From NCBI GenBank assembly GCA_028583405.1, contig CM053243.1:27680116-27744115 (forward strand): a stretch of DNA of 64,000 nucleotides. Direction: 5' to 3'. Each line of letters begins with the position of its first letter. Positions within the stretch are counted from its first letter, which is position 1. This document shows positions 43,861 through 56,959 of this stretch, piece after piece. Below the pieces are notes generated by a model. That model was given only the letters and a program-made list of their open reading frames with translations, was not told the origin of the DNA and made no database searches. The translations under genes and the position numbers were made by a program. The DNA is from Pogonophryne albipinna. Its lineage: Eukaryota; Chordata; Actinopteri; Perciformes; Artedidraconidae.

Positions 43861-44948
43861 TTAACTGGTTTTTGAATGAACTGGTTTACAGCAGGCAGAT
43901 GTGTCGGGGGCATGGCCTTCGACTGAAATACACATTTTGATCGCTTCTTCTGTCGCTTACATACATATTTTGGTATATTTGGCTCGGTAGGAACAGTTTG
44001 ATGCACATTCAGTACCAGTGTGTGAGGTTGTGGTTACGATGGCGATATCCGGACGCGTACAGCGAGGACTACAAAAAGACAAACGAGGTGGCTGGGGATT
44101 TCTGTTCAAAACATTGCAAGCTCGAATAAATCATTTAAACCAGCTATTGTTGCCAGACTTATTACTGAATATCGTTCTTAATGTGATACCAAGTCCATCT
44201 GAGACCTGTGTACACCTTCAGACAGGCTCCATGTGAAGCGTACGTTGTTAACTCACAGTTTGAAAGCAACGTGGAGAAGTCTTCAGCTGTGGTAAGCTGT
44301 GATCCACTCAGGTAAACTACGATCTGCCCAGGGTAAACTGTGATCCGCCAAGGTTAAACTGTGTTACAACTTATGTGGCTATCTACCAGCGATCATATTT
44401 AATATGAAAGACTACACACACATGTATCCTTTATAAAAACGGTATTCTGCAGCACTCATCAAGATAAGATGTGACTGTTAACTCGTTTTGCAAAGATAGC
44501 AGCAGAAATGTCATTGCTGCATGTGCAGGGATATTTAGACTTTAAAATGCTGCTTGGTCATTAATGTTGGTCTCGGCAAACAATATTAGGACTCTTCTAT
44601 TCAAACATAATATTCAGTGTCCATCGACATGAAAATAACAAAAAAGTTCATGCTGGACTCAAACCCGAGTCCCAACAGCAAAAATCACTCAAACCCTGCG
44701 CATTATGAGTATGCCATGGATCAACACAACATATTAGACCACCACTAGTGTTGCACGGTGTACCGATACTTGAAAGGTACCGCGATACCCTGCCGTTAAA
44801 AACGTTACGATTCCTCCGTTTCATTAGTATCGGTACTTTAAGAATGACGGGCAAAAGTACTCCGGAAAGCGCTGTTTTAATAAGAGCCGTGTGTGTTCAG
44901 CGCTCTGCTTCCACTCCCTGCACTGCAGCCGTGCCTGCAGTCCCTCCC

Positions 44949-45053
44949 CTCTCAAGCACGCTCTAAGTCCCTCCCCTTTCTCAAGCACGCTCTAAGTCCC
45001 TCCCCTTTCTCAAGCACGCTCTACGTCCTTCCCCTTTCTCAAGCACGCTCTAG
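44949..45053. repeat. ~31-bp tandem repeat, ~3.5 units
   Basis: Units of CTCAAGCACGCTCTA followed by AGTCCCTCCCCTTT, upstream of the BED frame inside the hAT. Confidence 0.85.
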
Positions 45054-45088
45054 CTAGCTGCCAGAGCATGTGAGAAAACGGGGAGCAA

Positions 45089-45403
45089 GTGGCTGCAAGT
45101 GGGAGTGCAACTGCCGCTGCGCCTCGGCTTGTTGACAAAAAAGACGCCAGAAGCGAAATTTTTAAGTATTTTAGCTATATCTCTGACAGTGAGGGCAAGC
45201 CTACGGACACCACGAGGCCTGTCTGTAAGAACTTTTTTAGATCCCTGCAAACCAAGGGAGCCAACACATCAAACTTGGCTAAGCACCTCGCCGACCGGCA
45301 TCCAGAGCTGTTCACAAAATTTAAAGACAGACAGGTTAGCGAATGTGATAGTCTGATAGATAACATAATTACATCATGCTCAAGCCCATGCCCTCAAATC
45401 TAA
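45089..45403 (+). pseudogene. hAT transposase BED-finger fragment
   Basis: A 104-codon frame with RSEIFKYFSYISDSEGKPTD, then RPVCKNFF, KGANTSNLAKHLADRHPELF. Layout and His spacing match a ZBED-type finger. The second zinc-binding Cys of the usual CxxC pair is Phe (CKNF), so metal binding is probably lost. Sequence after the finger ends at 45403 and no catalytic domain follows. Confidence 0.85.
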
Positions 45404-46479
45404 GTCAAACAAGTGTAATTTATTTTATGACAAACGAACGTTTTCGTAGTTTGACGAGGCAATTAATGGCAATGATAACTGTCTAATATGGCTATCTTTT
45501 TAGCTAACTTACCAAAGTGGCTAACATCTGCAATGTACATTTTGTCAAGAATTATGTATATTACTATACTATTACATGTTAATAAAATATAAAGTTAACT
45601 ATCAAAGAAATCACATAAACTCAAGTATAAAGAGACTATGTTGTAAGAAAACACTTAACAGATAAACTACAATTGTATTGATCATGAAAATAATAAAAGA
45701 AAAGTATCGAAAAAGAATCGGAATCGCAATTCTTGACTTGGTATCGGTATCGAAACCAAAATGTTGGTATCGTGACAACACTAACCACCACAGCTCAGCT
45801 TGTTACATTAACATTGTTAAAAAGTTCCAGAAAAATGCAACCCGACCATCATTTATAATGTGAGCGAGTTGATGTACACTTTAAGCCATACAATATATAA
45901 CATACATATTATAGTAGGCATTTGCTTAGAAATAGTATACTGACTGAGGTCTGTATCAAGTTTCATTAAGACCCACCAAGATCAGATATTATATTGCATC
46001 AGCCTGCGAGCCCACATTATGTTGTGATAAGTGTTAATTTTACATATAAATGTGTTCTAGTGCACACATAAAGTTCCAATATGCAAATCAGGCCATGTGT
46101 TTCGTTGTAGTAGCTAGGTATAATCATCACAGACAGATGGAAAGACAACAATAAGGAATTCATATTAATATTACCCAGTTACAGAAATAGATACAAAAAA
46201 TATAAGAACAAAGATAAAAGCATAAACTTTAAGATAGAAACGAAAACATGTCCACAGCAGTGTAAAAATTATGAATGTGTTTGTAGTTCTCAACGTATGT
46301 GAGTATCCTCGTCATTCGGTTTGTGTCGCTGTATCGATGCATAACGAAAGTTAACCAAGTAAACAGTCATGTCTTATCTGAATGACTGCTGCAGAATACC
46401 ATTTTTATAAGGGATAAATGTGTGTGTAGTCTTTCATATTAAACATGATCGCTAGTAAATAGCCACAGAAGTCGTAACA

Positions 46480-46605
46480 CAGTTTAACCTGGGCGGTCCA
46501 CAGTTTACCTGGGCGGATCCCAGTTTACCCTGGGCGGATCCCAGTTCCTGGGCGGATCCCAGTTCCCTGGACGGATCACAGTTTACCTGAGCGGATCACA
46601 GCTTA
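46480..46605. repeat. ~20-bp tandem repeats in the right fold-back arm
   Basis: About six units like CAGTTTACCTGGGCGGATCC. The left arm (44290-44360) has only three, so the array expanded or shrank on one side. Confidence 0.85.
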
Positions 46606-46619
46606 CCACAGCTGAAGAC

Positions 46620-47089
46620 TGTTGTGTCTCGTCAGATTTGTTAGTATTATTTCTCTGTTTAGTTAATATCGTCAAGTCCGTGTCTGCTAACCCTTTTTTG
46701 TTGTCTCTCATTTCCTGTTTTACTTTGATAATCTCCTCTCTCATTTCAGGTAGTTCGACTCCTACCCATGTGTGTTAACTGACCTGATTACCTCCCCCGC
46801 CCTTATTGTTTGCACCTGTAGAGTCCCTTGTGTGTGTATTTATTCTGTGTTTTCTCTGTGCCAAGTGCCAGATCGTTTCGACCCTGTGATACTTGTCAGC
46901 CAGTTTGTTATCTGAGCTACAGTGAATTTAAGTTAGTTTTTTTGTAAAGTCATTTTTTGAAGTCCTAGCTTTACTTGAGTGATTGTATTGCCTTGTTTAT
47001 CACCACAAGTAAAATCCTTTTTTTTAATCATCTTTTGTCTGGAGTCGTGCATTTGGGTCCTATCATTTTTGGGTGCCCCAGTCGTAACA
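46620..47089 (+). mobile_element. Solo LTR, 5-bp TSD AAGAC
   Basis: 470 bp, TGTTGTGTCTCG...GTCGTAACA, flanked by AAGAC (46615-46619, 47090-47094), inserted in the right arm of the fold-back. Its end (GCATTTGGGTCC...AACA) resembles the chromodomain Gypsy LTR end at 41169-41210 read in reverse, suggesting a related family. Confidence 0.9.
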
Positions 47090-47469
47090 AAGACTTCTCC
47101 ACACTGCTTTCAAACTGAGTTAACAACGTACGCTTCACTTGGAGCCTGTCTGAAGGTGTACACAGGTCTCATATGGACTTGGTATCACATTAAGAACGAT
47201 ATTCAGTAATATCTGTCAGCATTAAGTAAGTCTGGCAACAATAGCTGGTTTAAATTATTTATTCGAGCTTGCAATGTTTTGAACAGACATCCCCAGTCAC
47301 CTCGTTTGTCTTTTTGTAGTCCTCGCTGTACGCGTCCGGATATTGCCATCGTAACCACAACCTCACACACTGGTACTGAATGTGCATCAAAGTGTTCCTA
47401 CGGAGCCAAATATACCAAAAGATTTATGTAAACGACAGAAGAAGCGATTGAAATGTGTACTTTTATTTT

Positions 47470-47923
47470 GAAATTCAGTTCCTGAGGAATGGCAAAAAAG
47501 CCAGAGATTATAGAATTAAACTAATAAATAAAAACAAGGATAATTGTGTGTTATTGTTGAGTAAATAACAGTGTGTTATTTAGAAAATAATAACAAATTA
47601 GAAGGCTCTGAGCCCCATTTATTTTCCTCGCGTACGGCAAAAAAAGTCCGACATTATACGATTTAAAATAAAAACAATAATCGTGGCTTGATATTGAGTA
47701 AGAACATGTTTTTATGAACCACACAGCTTCCGGTCTTCCAAGACCCGACCGAACAAAAAGGCGTGGTGCAGGCACAAAAGATACTACCAATAGAAATACA
47801 TTGCTTTGAAAATTGTTTTGTGTGACACGAAAAAAAGGGGAAAATTATGTTGGTGCACACGAATCAATTGATTAAATGTCGTGACTATAACACGAAATGC
47901 CGTAAGACTGGGTTGTTGAGTCT
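47470..47923 (-). mobile_element. Third copy of the CCCAGTCTCACGG arm
   Basis: Closely matches 19230-19729 in the same orientation (AACAAGGATAATTGTGTGTT, CGGTCTTCCAAGACCCGA, GTGACTATAACACGAAATG) and ends at AAGACTGGGTT. It lacks the segment around ATACAGATTTCAGTATTTTG. It borders the fold-back at 47462 with no visible TSD. Confidence 0.85.
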
Positions 47924-49145
47924 GGATACATTCTAAATCATCAGTAAAGTCTACGACCATATTTTCGTGTGTGGTTCGGGTGCCATCGTGTGGCCTTCTG
48001 TAGGCATCGTACTTGCTTCGGCTGTTGACCAAGTTCGGGGCCATCTTTGTGCGAAATTCACAATTCCATATTCGTGTGTCCATCTGGTGTCAATAGTGTG
48101 ACGCGGGCTTTAACCATGACACTCCAAGTCAATGCCCATATAATCCTGGATTCCGGTTTCCTACTTGCCTCCTCTGTACCAAGCAAGAGGCTCACCCTCT
48201 GTCCTCCTACATGTTTTGCACTATTCCTGAGTTGACAACAACCACCACACTGATTTGGCTCTGCAGCCTATGTCCACAGGGAACAAATATGCCTCCCATC
48301 TTGTTCTTGCACTCCTGAACTAATGATTCGTACTTCAAGGCCTTTCTCTCGTGGCCCCGTTAGCATTTCTCCTCCTACGGCAAAGTCAGCTCAACCAGAG
48401 CTTGCTATAAGAGGTAATCTTTGGAGTTTTTCTGAATTAATAAGATTGCTTTTTGCCACCTTGGATTCCAACCGAATAAAGGGGGATATGTAGTTTCAAA
48501 TGTATAGGCCTACTGAAGAGAGCTTGTCTAAATTATTGGTTGTTTCGATATGTGCTCTTCTCAAGGCCCTCTAGAGCAGTGATCTGGAACTTGTGAACTG
48601 TGAAGAGCCAAAGAAGCATGGTTAGAAGTCCATGCTGGTAAAGCCAGATTTTAAAGTCTGGATTTTCCCTTCTTCCTTCTTGAACCATTTGTCAGGCTTT
48701 CTAACATTAGTAAATGTGGCTCAATCTGTCATTGATACATTAAACCCCCTCCCAACTTTTTCGGCCAAAAATATGACTTAATGATAATGTTGCTCTGTAA
48801 TGGCTTGTTGTGAAAATGTACAACCGTCAACTTCAAGGGTCACATGTTTATGATGTGTTACATTTCATTTATAGTGCTTCCAACTTACCGAACAACTCAA
48901 TTATTGCTGGTTTAAAGATGATGCTGATGACAGAATGATGTTGAATTATTGCTTTTATCTTTTTTTATAGCAATTCATTTGCAAGTTTCATGCATTGGAA
49001 AACATAATTTCTTAATGATTATATGTATCGCCGATTCACTAAAAACATTCCACCAGTCATGCCTTACTAAATTGACTCTCATGAAGAGTCTCTCTCAATG
49101 ACTAAAATAACTGGGCATGACTCTGCCAATGTGTTTTTTGTGAAG
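47924..49145. other. Non-coding DNA
   Basis: No gene or repeat array. 48060-48110 (TCGTGTGTCCATCTGGTGTCAAT) resembles 43775-43800, so a piece of the fold-back family may extend here. Confidence 0.5.
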
Positions 49146-49150
49146 TAGAT

Positions 49151-49672
49151 TGTGAGGATCTGCAGTACTTCCTCCTTCTTTTCCCCCTTCTGTGTTTGTG
49201 TGTCTGTCTTCCTGGCTGGGCGAGGCTGTCCTACTTTCGATTCCCGCCAACTCACCTCCTCAGCTGCTGCTCATCTCACTGATTCCCACTACTCACCTGC
49301 ACTTGCTTAAAACCCTGGTTCCCATCCTCAGACTTCGCCAGTTCTTCGTTTATTCTTCAGTGGTAAACTATCGTCCAGGCCTACTAGTGTTTTTCCTAGT
49401 GACTTTTTGATGCTCCTTGTGAAAGGAGATTCTTTCCTAATCCTGCTTGTTTTTCCTGTTCCAGATCCACATACTCTAGCCGCTCTGCCTGCCACGTCCA
49501 GCCCTCCCTCCTGGTCAGCCCAGCTCCACGTCTCCCCTCTATGTGCTCATCGTCAACTCCTTGCCAGTGTCGTGGACAAAATAAAGCCTTTTTTTGACAC
49601 TTCACCACTGTCTCAGTTTTAGTGCTTGCATAGCGGGTTCTCATCTCCAGTCACTTCTCGGGAAGCCTAACA
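49151..49672 (+). mobile_element. Solo LTR, 5-bp TSD TAGAT
   Basis: 522 bp, TGTGAGGATCTGCAG...GAAGCCTAACA, flanked by TAGAT (49146-49150, 49673-49677). AATAAAG at about 49581 is a polyadenylation signal in the right place for a plus-strand LTR. No internal sequence. Gypsy- or ERV-like; family not recognised. Confidence 0.92.
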
Positions 49673-50857
49673 TAGATATCTAAAAATAAAGTGAGACATG
49701 GGTATGCCTGGGTATGCCTAATATGTGTCAGTTAAACTGATTTGAGTCATAATGTTAAGCTCTAATTTCTCCCAGTAGTTACAAAAGTAATTACATATTG
49801 TAATCCTAGCTGTGGTATCATTTGATATCATTCTGCTGTGTAGAGTAGTTAGGGTTGGAGAGAGAGAGAATTCCTAGGTTGACACCCAAAACCATTCCCA
49901 GTTGTGATAAGACGGAGCAGGGATGCAGATTCAGTTCCCATAGGCTGATCACTAGAATGGAGAAACTGTCTGGACCGCTAAGGGGGTCTGCTTCGACACT
50001 GGTAACTGGCAGGGAAAACTACCTATGTTGGGGGAACAGTGCTGGGAAACCTCAGGAAGCTAACCAGGGGACAGGAAGGACTGCTCAGGAGTGTGGCCCA
50101 GATGCAGGGAAAAACAGGCGGGAACACCGAGGAGGGTGATCACAAAAGTCAATTTTCGAACTATACACACTACTTAAAATCAAAGGGCATGCTGAAAACA
50201 ATGAACTTATGTGCGACTGGAAGACCAGGCTTAAAGGTGAAATACAATACAGGGTTATGGCTCAGAACAATTTGACATGCACATTAGCCAATCTTTGATT
50301 TAAACAGGCTTGAGCAGAGGCTAACAAAGGTAAAGCTGGAGAAGAGAAAGAGGCTTGCTCAGTGAGACTGATACATGTTCAACAGACTTGGTTCGATGCA
50401 CAACCTTTGGTTGAGGGACAGAAAACAAAGGATCAGACTGAGATACAGGTTCCAGGTCTGGTACGGATATGGACCTGGCTTAGGCAGTGAGAAAGGAACA
50501 CATTCAGGGTGAAGCAGAACCATATAAAGACTCTTAAAGATGGACAAAAACATTCACTGAGAGATAAAGAAAGGCTCATGATCTAACAATAACTGTTAAG
50601 TTATTCTGTACTTATCAGTATCGCAAAGTCTTAATTGACAAAACGTTGTTTTCATTTATGTGGAAGAAAAATTAGAAGGGTACTAAATCCTAAAATAATT
50701 TATTAAAAATAACTTTAGACAAGGTGTGTCACAGCCGAGACAGCATTACACAGAACAGGGACTGGCTGAGTGTATGGTCAGGTGAAATATATTGAAAAAC
50801 AATACTGAAACATATTGGATATAATAACAATATTCTTTATATAAGAAAACAAAAAAA

Positions 50858-51003
50858 CATCCATCCATCTTCCCCCGGGCCTTCCTACCAGTTGGATCTG
50901 CCTCGAACCTCTAATGAGAGGTGCCCAGGGGACATGCTGTTTAGATGCCTCAACTTGCCCTTTTTGACGCAAGGGGCCGTGGCTCTACTCCAAGCTCCCT
51001 CCA
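50858..51003. mobile_element. Rex3/RTE-like LINE fragment
   Basis: CATCCATCCATCTTC followed by CGGGCCTTCCTACCAGTTGG, GAGAGGTGCCCAGGGGACAT and GGGGCCGTGGCTCTACTCCA follow the 3' region of RTE-type fish LINEs, in shortened form. No coding sequence remains. Confidence 0.65.
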
Positions 51004-51622
51004 GATATCTGTATGCCAAAGCGAAAAGCTTGTGACAGACTTGTAATGCAATTCTATTATAAAAAAAGTGATGTTATAGTAGATTTTTAAAACTACAAAA
51101 TAATACTGTGGTCATAATTCAGTTAAACAATAATAATCCATCCTTGCTGTGAAACATTTCCTGGTCTCAACACTTTGCTGATCCACGGCAACAATCATTT
51201 AAATGTTCAAATTGAGCTTGTGTGGAAAGGACAGTGTGTCATTAAGGTTTGTAGAAAAGGATATCAATAACCTCTAGCTCTATTTGATTCTGGTTTATTG
51301 ATTCACACAGATCAAAATTATACAGAGGGCATGTAACACCCTCTAAAGAATGAACCCAAAACTCACAGATCAATGCTTGCCTGGCTCTGGAGAATTGGCA
51401 CTTTAGAGTTAACACATGGTGGGCAATGAAGCCATTGTGTGTGTTATTTAAACTGGATACATTAAACAGTCTCCACTAAATGCACATTGAAAATAACCTG
51501 TGAGCTTCACTTAACATGAACTATACAGGAGATGTTTGTGCAGCTAACTTTGTTGAAGGAGAAGAAAATCTAGTGGCAACCAAACTCTCATTCTTCAGGA
51601 TCAGGCTGAAGTTGGGGTGCAA

Positions 51623-51661
51623 GCAAACAAACAAACAAACAAACAAACAAACAAACAAACA
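51623..51661. repeat. (CAAA)n microsatellite
   Basis: About ten CAAA units. Confidence 0.97.
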
Positions 51662-54600
51662 CTCCCTTACCAAATTAGCCATAGCTTTGCCCTGATGTAA
51701 CACAAAATCCATGGTGACATCAGCAAACTCATAAAATCACGTCCTATATTGATTCACCCGTAGTTACTGTAGGACATGTTAAGAATAATGATTGCAGTAA
51801 CTGTGATTGATATGAGCATTACATATACTTCATATTTGTAGGCGTTTGGACAGTGACATATATTTCAGTGTATTAGCTCAGTACTAATTCAAACTGGATT
51901 TCAAAAGAAGCAATAACTTTAAGATTAAAGTGCCAAGTCTCAGTTTCCCTGGTGTTTGAGGCTGTTAACATTCATACAGCGCAATCAATGTGCTTTACTC
52001 TTAGTCTCTTTTATCCATGGGGATCTCTACAAAGTGTTGCATTAAATCATTATGTGTTGGTAAACAGCCTGAAATGAGTGGCAAAAGTTGGCACTCTCAC
52101 GTCATAGTCAGTGAATAATGTCATGTCCAGTGTGCTGGAATACAGAGCCAAAGATAACTGTCCTGATAGTTATGAACTGCCCTGTAGTTTTACTTTCCGA
52201 TGTTCTACATCATGAGCTCAATCTATTTCAGTCACAGTATGGCTCACAGCATTACCACCCTTGAAAATAACATGTTTCCAGTTTACATTTCCAATTATAT
52301 TGATGCATTCTCTCTGTGTGAACGTGCCTTGCAATTTGGCAGGTTGGCCTGGTTGTGTGCATGAACACTGCTCTGATTGGCATTGCTAATAGTGCCTTTA
52401 GTATTGAGTTTGGCTGCGGCGGTATACACCCCCATTTGTGAAAGATGATTTTCTTTACTGATTGATGCGCCATTCCCTAGGTGTGGAATGATGTGTCTCA
52501 CCTCCACGACCTCTGCTCCATATGAGATACCGAAAGACCCTGTTGTGACCCTGAATCTATTTTCTGGCATGCATTATAGGCGAAATATCCACAAGTCTCC
52601 CACCACAATCCACTCGACTAAATGAACCCCACTACAGCTCTTCCTCTCCTGAAAGACAAGTGACTGTAATCAACACTTGGTTTAATCATACCTCTCGCAT
52701 AGTGTGAAAAACAGAAAAAACAACCACTTGTTAAGCCATGAAAAGTAGTACCAGTATAGACAAACACAAATTAACACAATCTTGTTAAACATCTGATACA
52801 ATTAGTTAAGTTCCTAATGTAATACCCACCTAGCAAAGCCACGTTTCATGTTGTTTTTGGTGCAGGTATGATACTTGGGGGCTAGGTAATATCATTTAAA
52901 AATGGGCAGTTGTGGACTGAGTGCATAGACATTAGACATTTAATTTCACTTTCACAATTTACATGATGAAATGGGGATACATTGTCCAACCATTTATATT
53001 TTACTAAATAGATAATGTATTTAGCAAGTTGTTCAAATTGCATGAAGTATTTATTTTTTTACTTTCAATCAACACCACACAAAACTGCATGTTTTACACA
53101 CATTAAATCATTACATTTAATATACATATTTCACAGAATTTTCTGTTCTGCATTTTCCAATTACTGCAGAGGCCAGTTTAATTGCATAACATGACAGTTT
53201 AATTAATATAGGTTTTTGTTAATTATATTGAATATTGTCACTGATTCAGGGCAATAAAATGAACCAAATCATTTTTGCTGTTTAGTTGAAATGGTAATAA
53301 TATTGGTGTAATGGCATTCAGTCAATGGCCCCTAATGTGCGCTTCACTCTATTACCCTCGTCTTTTTGAAATGTAGTTCTTAAATTAATATTCCATTTTC
53401 ATGTTAATTATCTAACAACATTTACAAGGCTTCATTCATTTTTTGTACTAATTTGACATGGAGACAAGTGCATGTGACTGACCGCATTGAAGAATTATTC
53501 ATACTCTGTAGGATTAAACACGAGATAAACTCTCACAACACAAAGTCACACCAGACTCCTTGAGTCCCCTTCAATGTGACAAAAACTGTGAAGAAAAATA
53601 AATGAAGAGACGGTGATGTGCTAAATGGGTTCAAATGTGTGTCGCAGATAACCATTACAAGGTCACTGATACATTGAAATGCTCCAGAGGAGAGCGAAAG
53701 AGAGAAAGGATTGATTGAACAGATTCCACGTCCCGCTCTCCTCATTAGACTCATTTCTCAGCTGCCTGGGGTTAATTACCACACACACACCTCACGCTGT
53801 TGTTCCACTTACATCATAATTACTGTGGCGGGGATCGAGAACAATCTAAAGCTCATGATATGAGGCCCTCCACCAGCCACACATGCACGCACATACGCAT
53901 ACATGATACAGACACTCACATCACAACAGCCTCCGTCCCCATTAATATTTTCTGCCTGAACCTCCCAGTATATTCCCAGATCCCCTTCCCTCCCCAGGAG
54001 CCAGCTGTTTTTGGGATTGATTTCATTTATTTAATGATGGCTGTTTTAATGACCCTTCGAACACCGCTGATGGTGCTACAGACACCACAACATCTCAGAG
54101 ATGAGGATTGGATGAGGGCTTTATGAGTGAGGGTGGGTGATATTAAAGAGGGCAGATTGAAATAGAGGAACCACAACAGAAATACGGGGTAGGCTAGAGA
54201 CATGTTTGCAGGCGGTCTTTGTCTTTCTCAAACAAACAAGGACACTGGATGCAGCACAGAAATTAATAACCACTCCATGGACTCGTTTTTTCACTGTGAC
54301 ACAGATGAAACGAGACCTATCCACCTCTCATCAGAGGGGGGTAGATGGTTAGCTTGACTCTTGTGGATAGTTGTTTCTAAGGCGCTAGTTTGGTAGCTTT
54401 GGAGTAATCCCAGGGTAGCCTATACAAATGGATTTTTCTGCAATTAACCCTTTCCTTGGGGACAGAAAAGGAAATCATTTAGAAAGTGTCTGCAGCAAAT
54501 GGTATGCGTATGTTTTAGTAATGCTTAGTTTCTTAGCATGTGTTGTGTATTAGTAAAAATACATGAATGAAGCAAGGGACAGAGGATAGGATACTAAGCA

Positions 54601-56060
54601 TGGATGTATAATAAGAACTGGATACAGCGTGGGAGGCGGGGCCTCATTCATTCCTATGCTATGAGAGTTGCTCATTAGCGCATGATGATAAAATGGCCCA
54701 ACTTTTGAGAGAGTGAAACGTCACAAATTACCCGTATGTGCGCTCATAGCGCATGCGCAACTTTAACCAAAATGCTCGTTCACATCAAGCACGTCAATTT
54801 GCGTACACGTAACAGCACCATGCGTTCATGACAGCATGGTAATGGTTGTTATTATGATGGATTTGATATTAACGAGGCGGCAGTTAGCAGCTAGCGGCTA
54901 GCTAGTAATTATGCTAATGTACACATCAATCGTTATGTACTTATATTACGCTGTAACAGGATCTAGTGATATTCAACAGAGCTTCATTTAGCATGAAATA
55001 ATTATTGCACTGTATATATATATATATATACATATATACAGTGCAATAAGCTTCTTAGTGCAATAATAAGCTACAGGGACGTTAATCTAACGTCGGTAAT
55101 ATTAACTTTATTTAATACAACATTTACGGTACAAGATTTACATCATACAGCCCATGTAGTATAATATTTTACAAATGATGAATTACAGCAAACATGTGCA
55201 ATATATCCATTATTACAGCTCCGTGGGCTGGCAGTAAGGCGATATGGGTCCGTTGTTATTGTGCATCCATGGGTTGAGATCATGTTTTGAGACAGCGCCA
55301 TATAGATAGAAGAGTTACGACAACGGAAGTCCAAAAACGGTTATCGTCACGTGGTTCATTTAGACGAGGATCATTCCACGGAAGTTCATGGCGGGCAATG
55401 TGAATGCATTGATAACAGGAGATAGAAATACGATTTTTGGTAATTATTAGTGAATAAAGGTTTTGATTTGCAATATTTATACAACAAATCGATATGTGTA
55501 TGTATTTACATCAATATGTTTTAAAAAATAAAATAGAATTTGCTAATATTAAGTGATAATATTAGGATTAGTGTGAACAACTAGTTTACATGTTAGGCTA
55601 ACAGTGCCTTGGTTAAAGAGCCTGTTGCTGTTTATTTATAGCTTTTAATTATTTAAAACCAATATTATCTTCTTAAACTTGTCAGGAGCATCACTTTCTA
55701 ATGTTTATTGATATATTTAGAGGGAGGGGATCTAAAGTAATGCTTTAAAATTCAGATTAGATTAATGTCTACCGTTTTCTTAAATTCATGGTAGTTTCAG
55801 TAATCCCATGGTAATTGAGGACACAAGTTATCTAAATGACTAATGTCATCTTTATGGCTTTCAGAAAGGACAGGAGACCGACAGGTGACTATCAAAGGAC
55901 TAGCAGCAGCAGCATGATGATGATGTTAAATGTGTTGTTTTAGGAACATCCATTGGAAATACATGGAATTCAATAAACATTGAATAGCATATCATGCAGT
56001 TTGTCTGTGCCTTTTCCTCCGTGTTGTCCTGGTTTGCTGTGCTGCCTCCTAGTCGCCACC

Positions 56061-56209
56061 ATGGTTTGCTGTGCTGCCTGGGGATGCTCCAATCGCTCAG
56101 AGAAAGGAGTACGAATGTACGGCTTCCCCACTGACACAGAGCGGAGGAAAAAATGGCTGGCTCAAGTCAGCAGGAGCAATTTCACGACCAACAGCAACAA
56201 AATATGTGA
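56061..56209 (+). pseudogene. THAP domain, first exon
   Basis: The ATG at 56061 has a very good context (GCCACCATGG). The frame reads MVCCAAWGCSNRSEKGVRMY, GFPTDTERRKKWLAQVSR and NSNKICD, which is the first half of a THAP C2CH finger with its first Cys pair, the F-P and the W. After TGTGAT homology stops, where an intron should start, but there is no GT in the right place, so the donor seems damaged. Upstream codons to 55980 are probably 5' UTR. Confidence 0.8.
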
Positions 56210-56763
56210 TTTATATACAAACACTGCATTTGCACTTTTTCACAAAACGAAAACCACACCATTGGGAAAGCTTAATGTTTTGTTTAATACAAAAAAACAG
56301 GGAAAGGCTTGAAAAACACTGAGAGTTGAGACTCAGGGTGCAGGGTGAGGGTCTCAGTGCAGGTATTCAGGCTCCATTGAATCCCCCTCTGGCTCTTGTG
56401 CTGAAAGAGGGTGTAACAGACAGGAGAACGGGTTATACACACCTATATAGCACACCTATTGGATGGGAAATTGCCTTGGGGAGATAAGGTGTGGTCTCTG
56501 TTCCCAACTGAAGTTATGGAACTTTATTATTTGTGAGTTTAACAAAGTATGATAAATGGCATCAGTAACAGATGTGATATGAATTTCTATAAAGTTGTCT
56601 CACATTCTTGGTCATATTTTATATACAGTATGTAATGAGTATAACATGTCCAGTAAGTATAAAGTGTTTCCTAATACTGTGTATTCAACCACTATGGAAT
56701 ATGCATGTGGGCAGACAAAACTGAGTTGTTCTGTGTGTGAAGTAACCTCAAGTCACTCCGCAG

Positions 56764-56959
56764 GCACATTTTGATGCAGACCAGTTTGTCAAGACAAAAA
56801 AGGGCAAGACTAGGCTGAGAGCAGAGGCTATACCCACCATCTTCGTGCATCGCCCTGTTGTCAAAAAGAGAAGGGCCCCTGCACCACGATTCACCCCGGG
56901 ACCTGTATCTACAAAGCCCATAGCTCATGATCACAGCGATAGTGTGAAAGGTGACACAG
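56764..56959 (+). pseudogene. THAP domain, second exon
   Basis: After an acceptor-like CCGCAG, codons read AHFDADQFVKTKKGKTRLRA and EAIPTIFVHRPV, which is the second half of a THAP finger including the His and the AVPTIF-like end, followed by a basic linker (KKRRAPAPRF). A donor-like CACAG/GTAGTA lies at 56959-56961. With the first exon the C2CH finger would be nearly complete. Confidence 0.8.

Larger units (their letters stand above)
44746..45783 (+). mobile_element. hAT with BED-finger frame, perfect TSD
   Basis: Ends TAGTGTTGCACGGTGTACCG and (reverse complement) TAGTGTTGTCACGATACCAA, flanked by ACCACCAC (44738-44745, 45784-45791). GGTATCG repeats fill the subterminal parts. Only the N-terminal BED region of the transposase remains. 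Confidence 0.95.
43926..47462. mobile_element. Large fold-back element
   Basis: The left arm (43926-44490) and right arm (~46345-47462) are inverted copies over ~550 bp, for example GGACGCGTACAGCGAGGACT against its complement, and the GATC.GCCCAGG.TAAACTG block on both sides. The loop holds a BED-finger hAT (44746-45783); the right arm holds a solo LTR (46620-47089). The right edge adjoins an arm of the CCCAGTCTCACGG family. No TSD found and no transposase. Confidence 0.75.
49678..54590. other. Mostly non-coding DNA
   Basis: About 4.9 kb with no convincing gene. It contains a Rex-like LINE scrap (50858-51003) and a CAAA microsatellite (51623-51661). No open frame resembles a known protein. 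Confidence 0.55.

Noticed and set aside
53800..54126. 108-codon frame as possible host exon
   Set aside because: No recognisable domain and repeat-like THTRIHDTDTHI composition; splice context not convincing.
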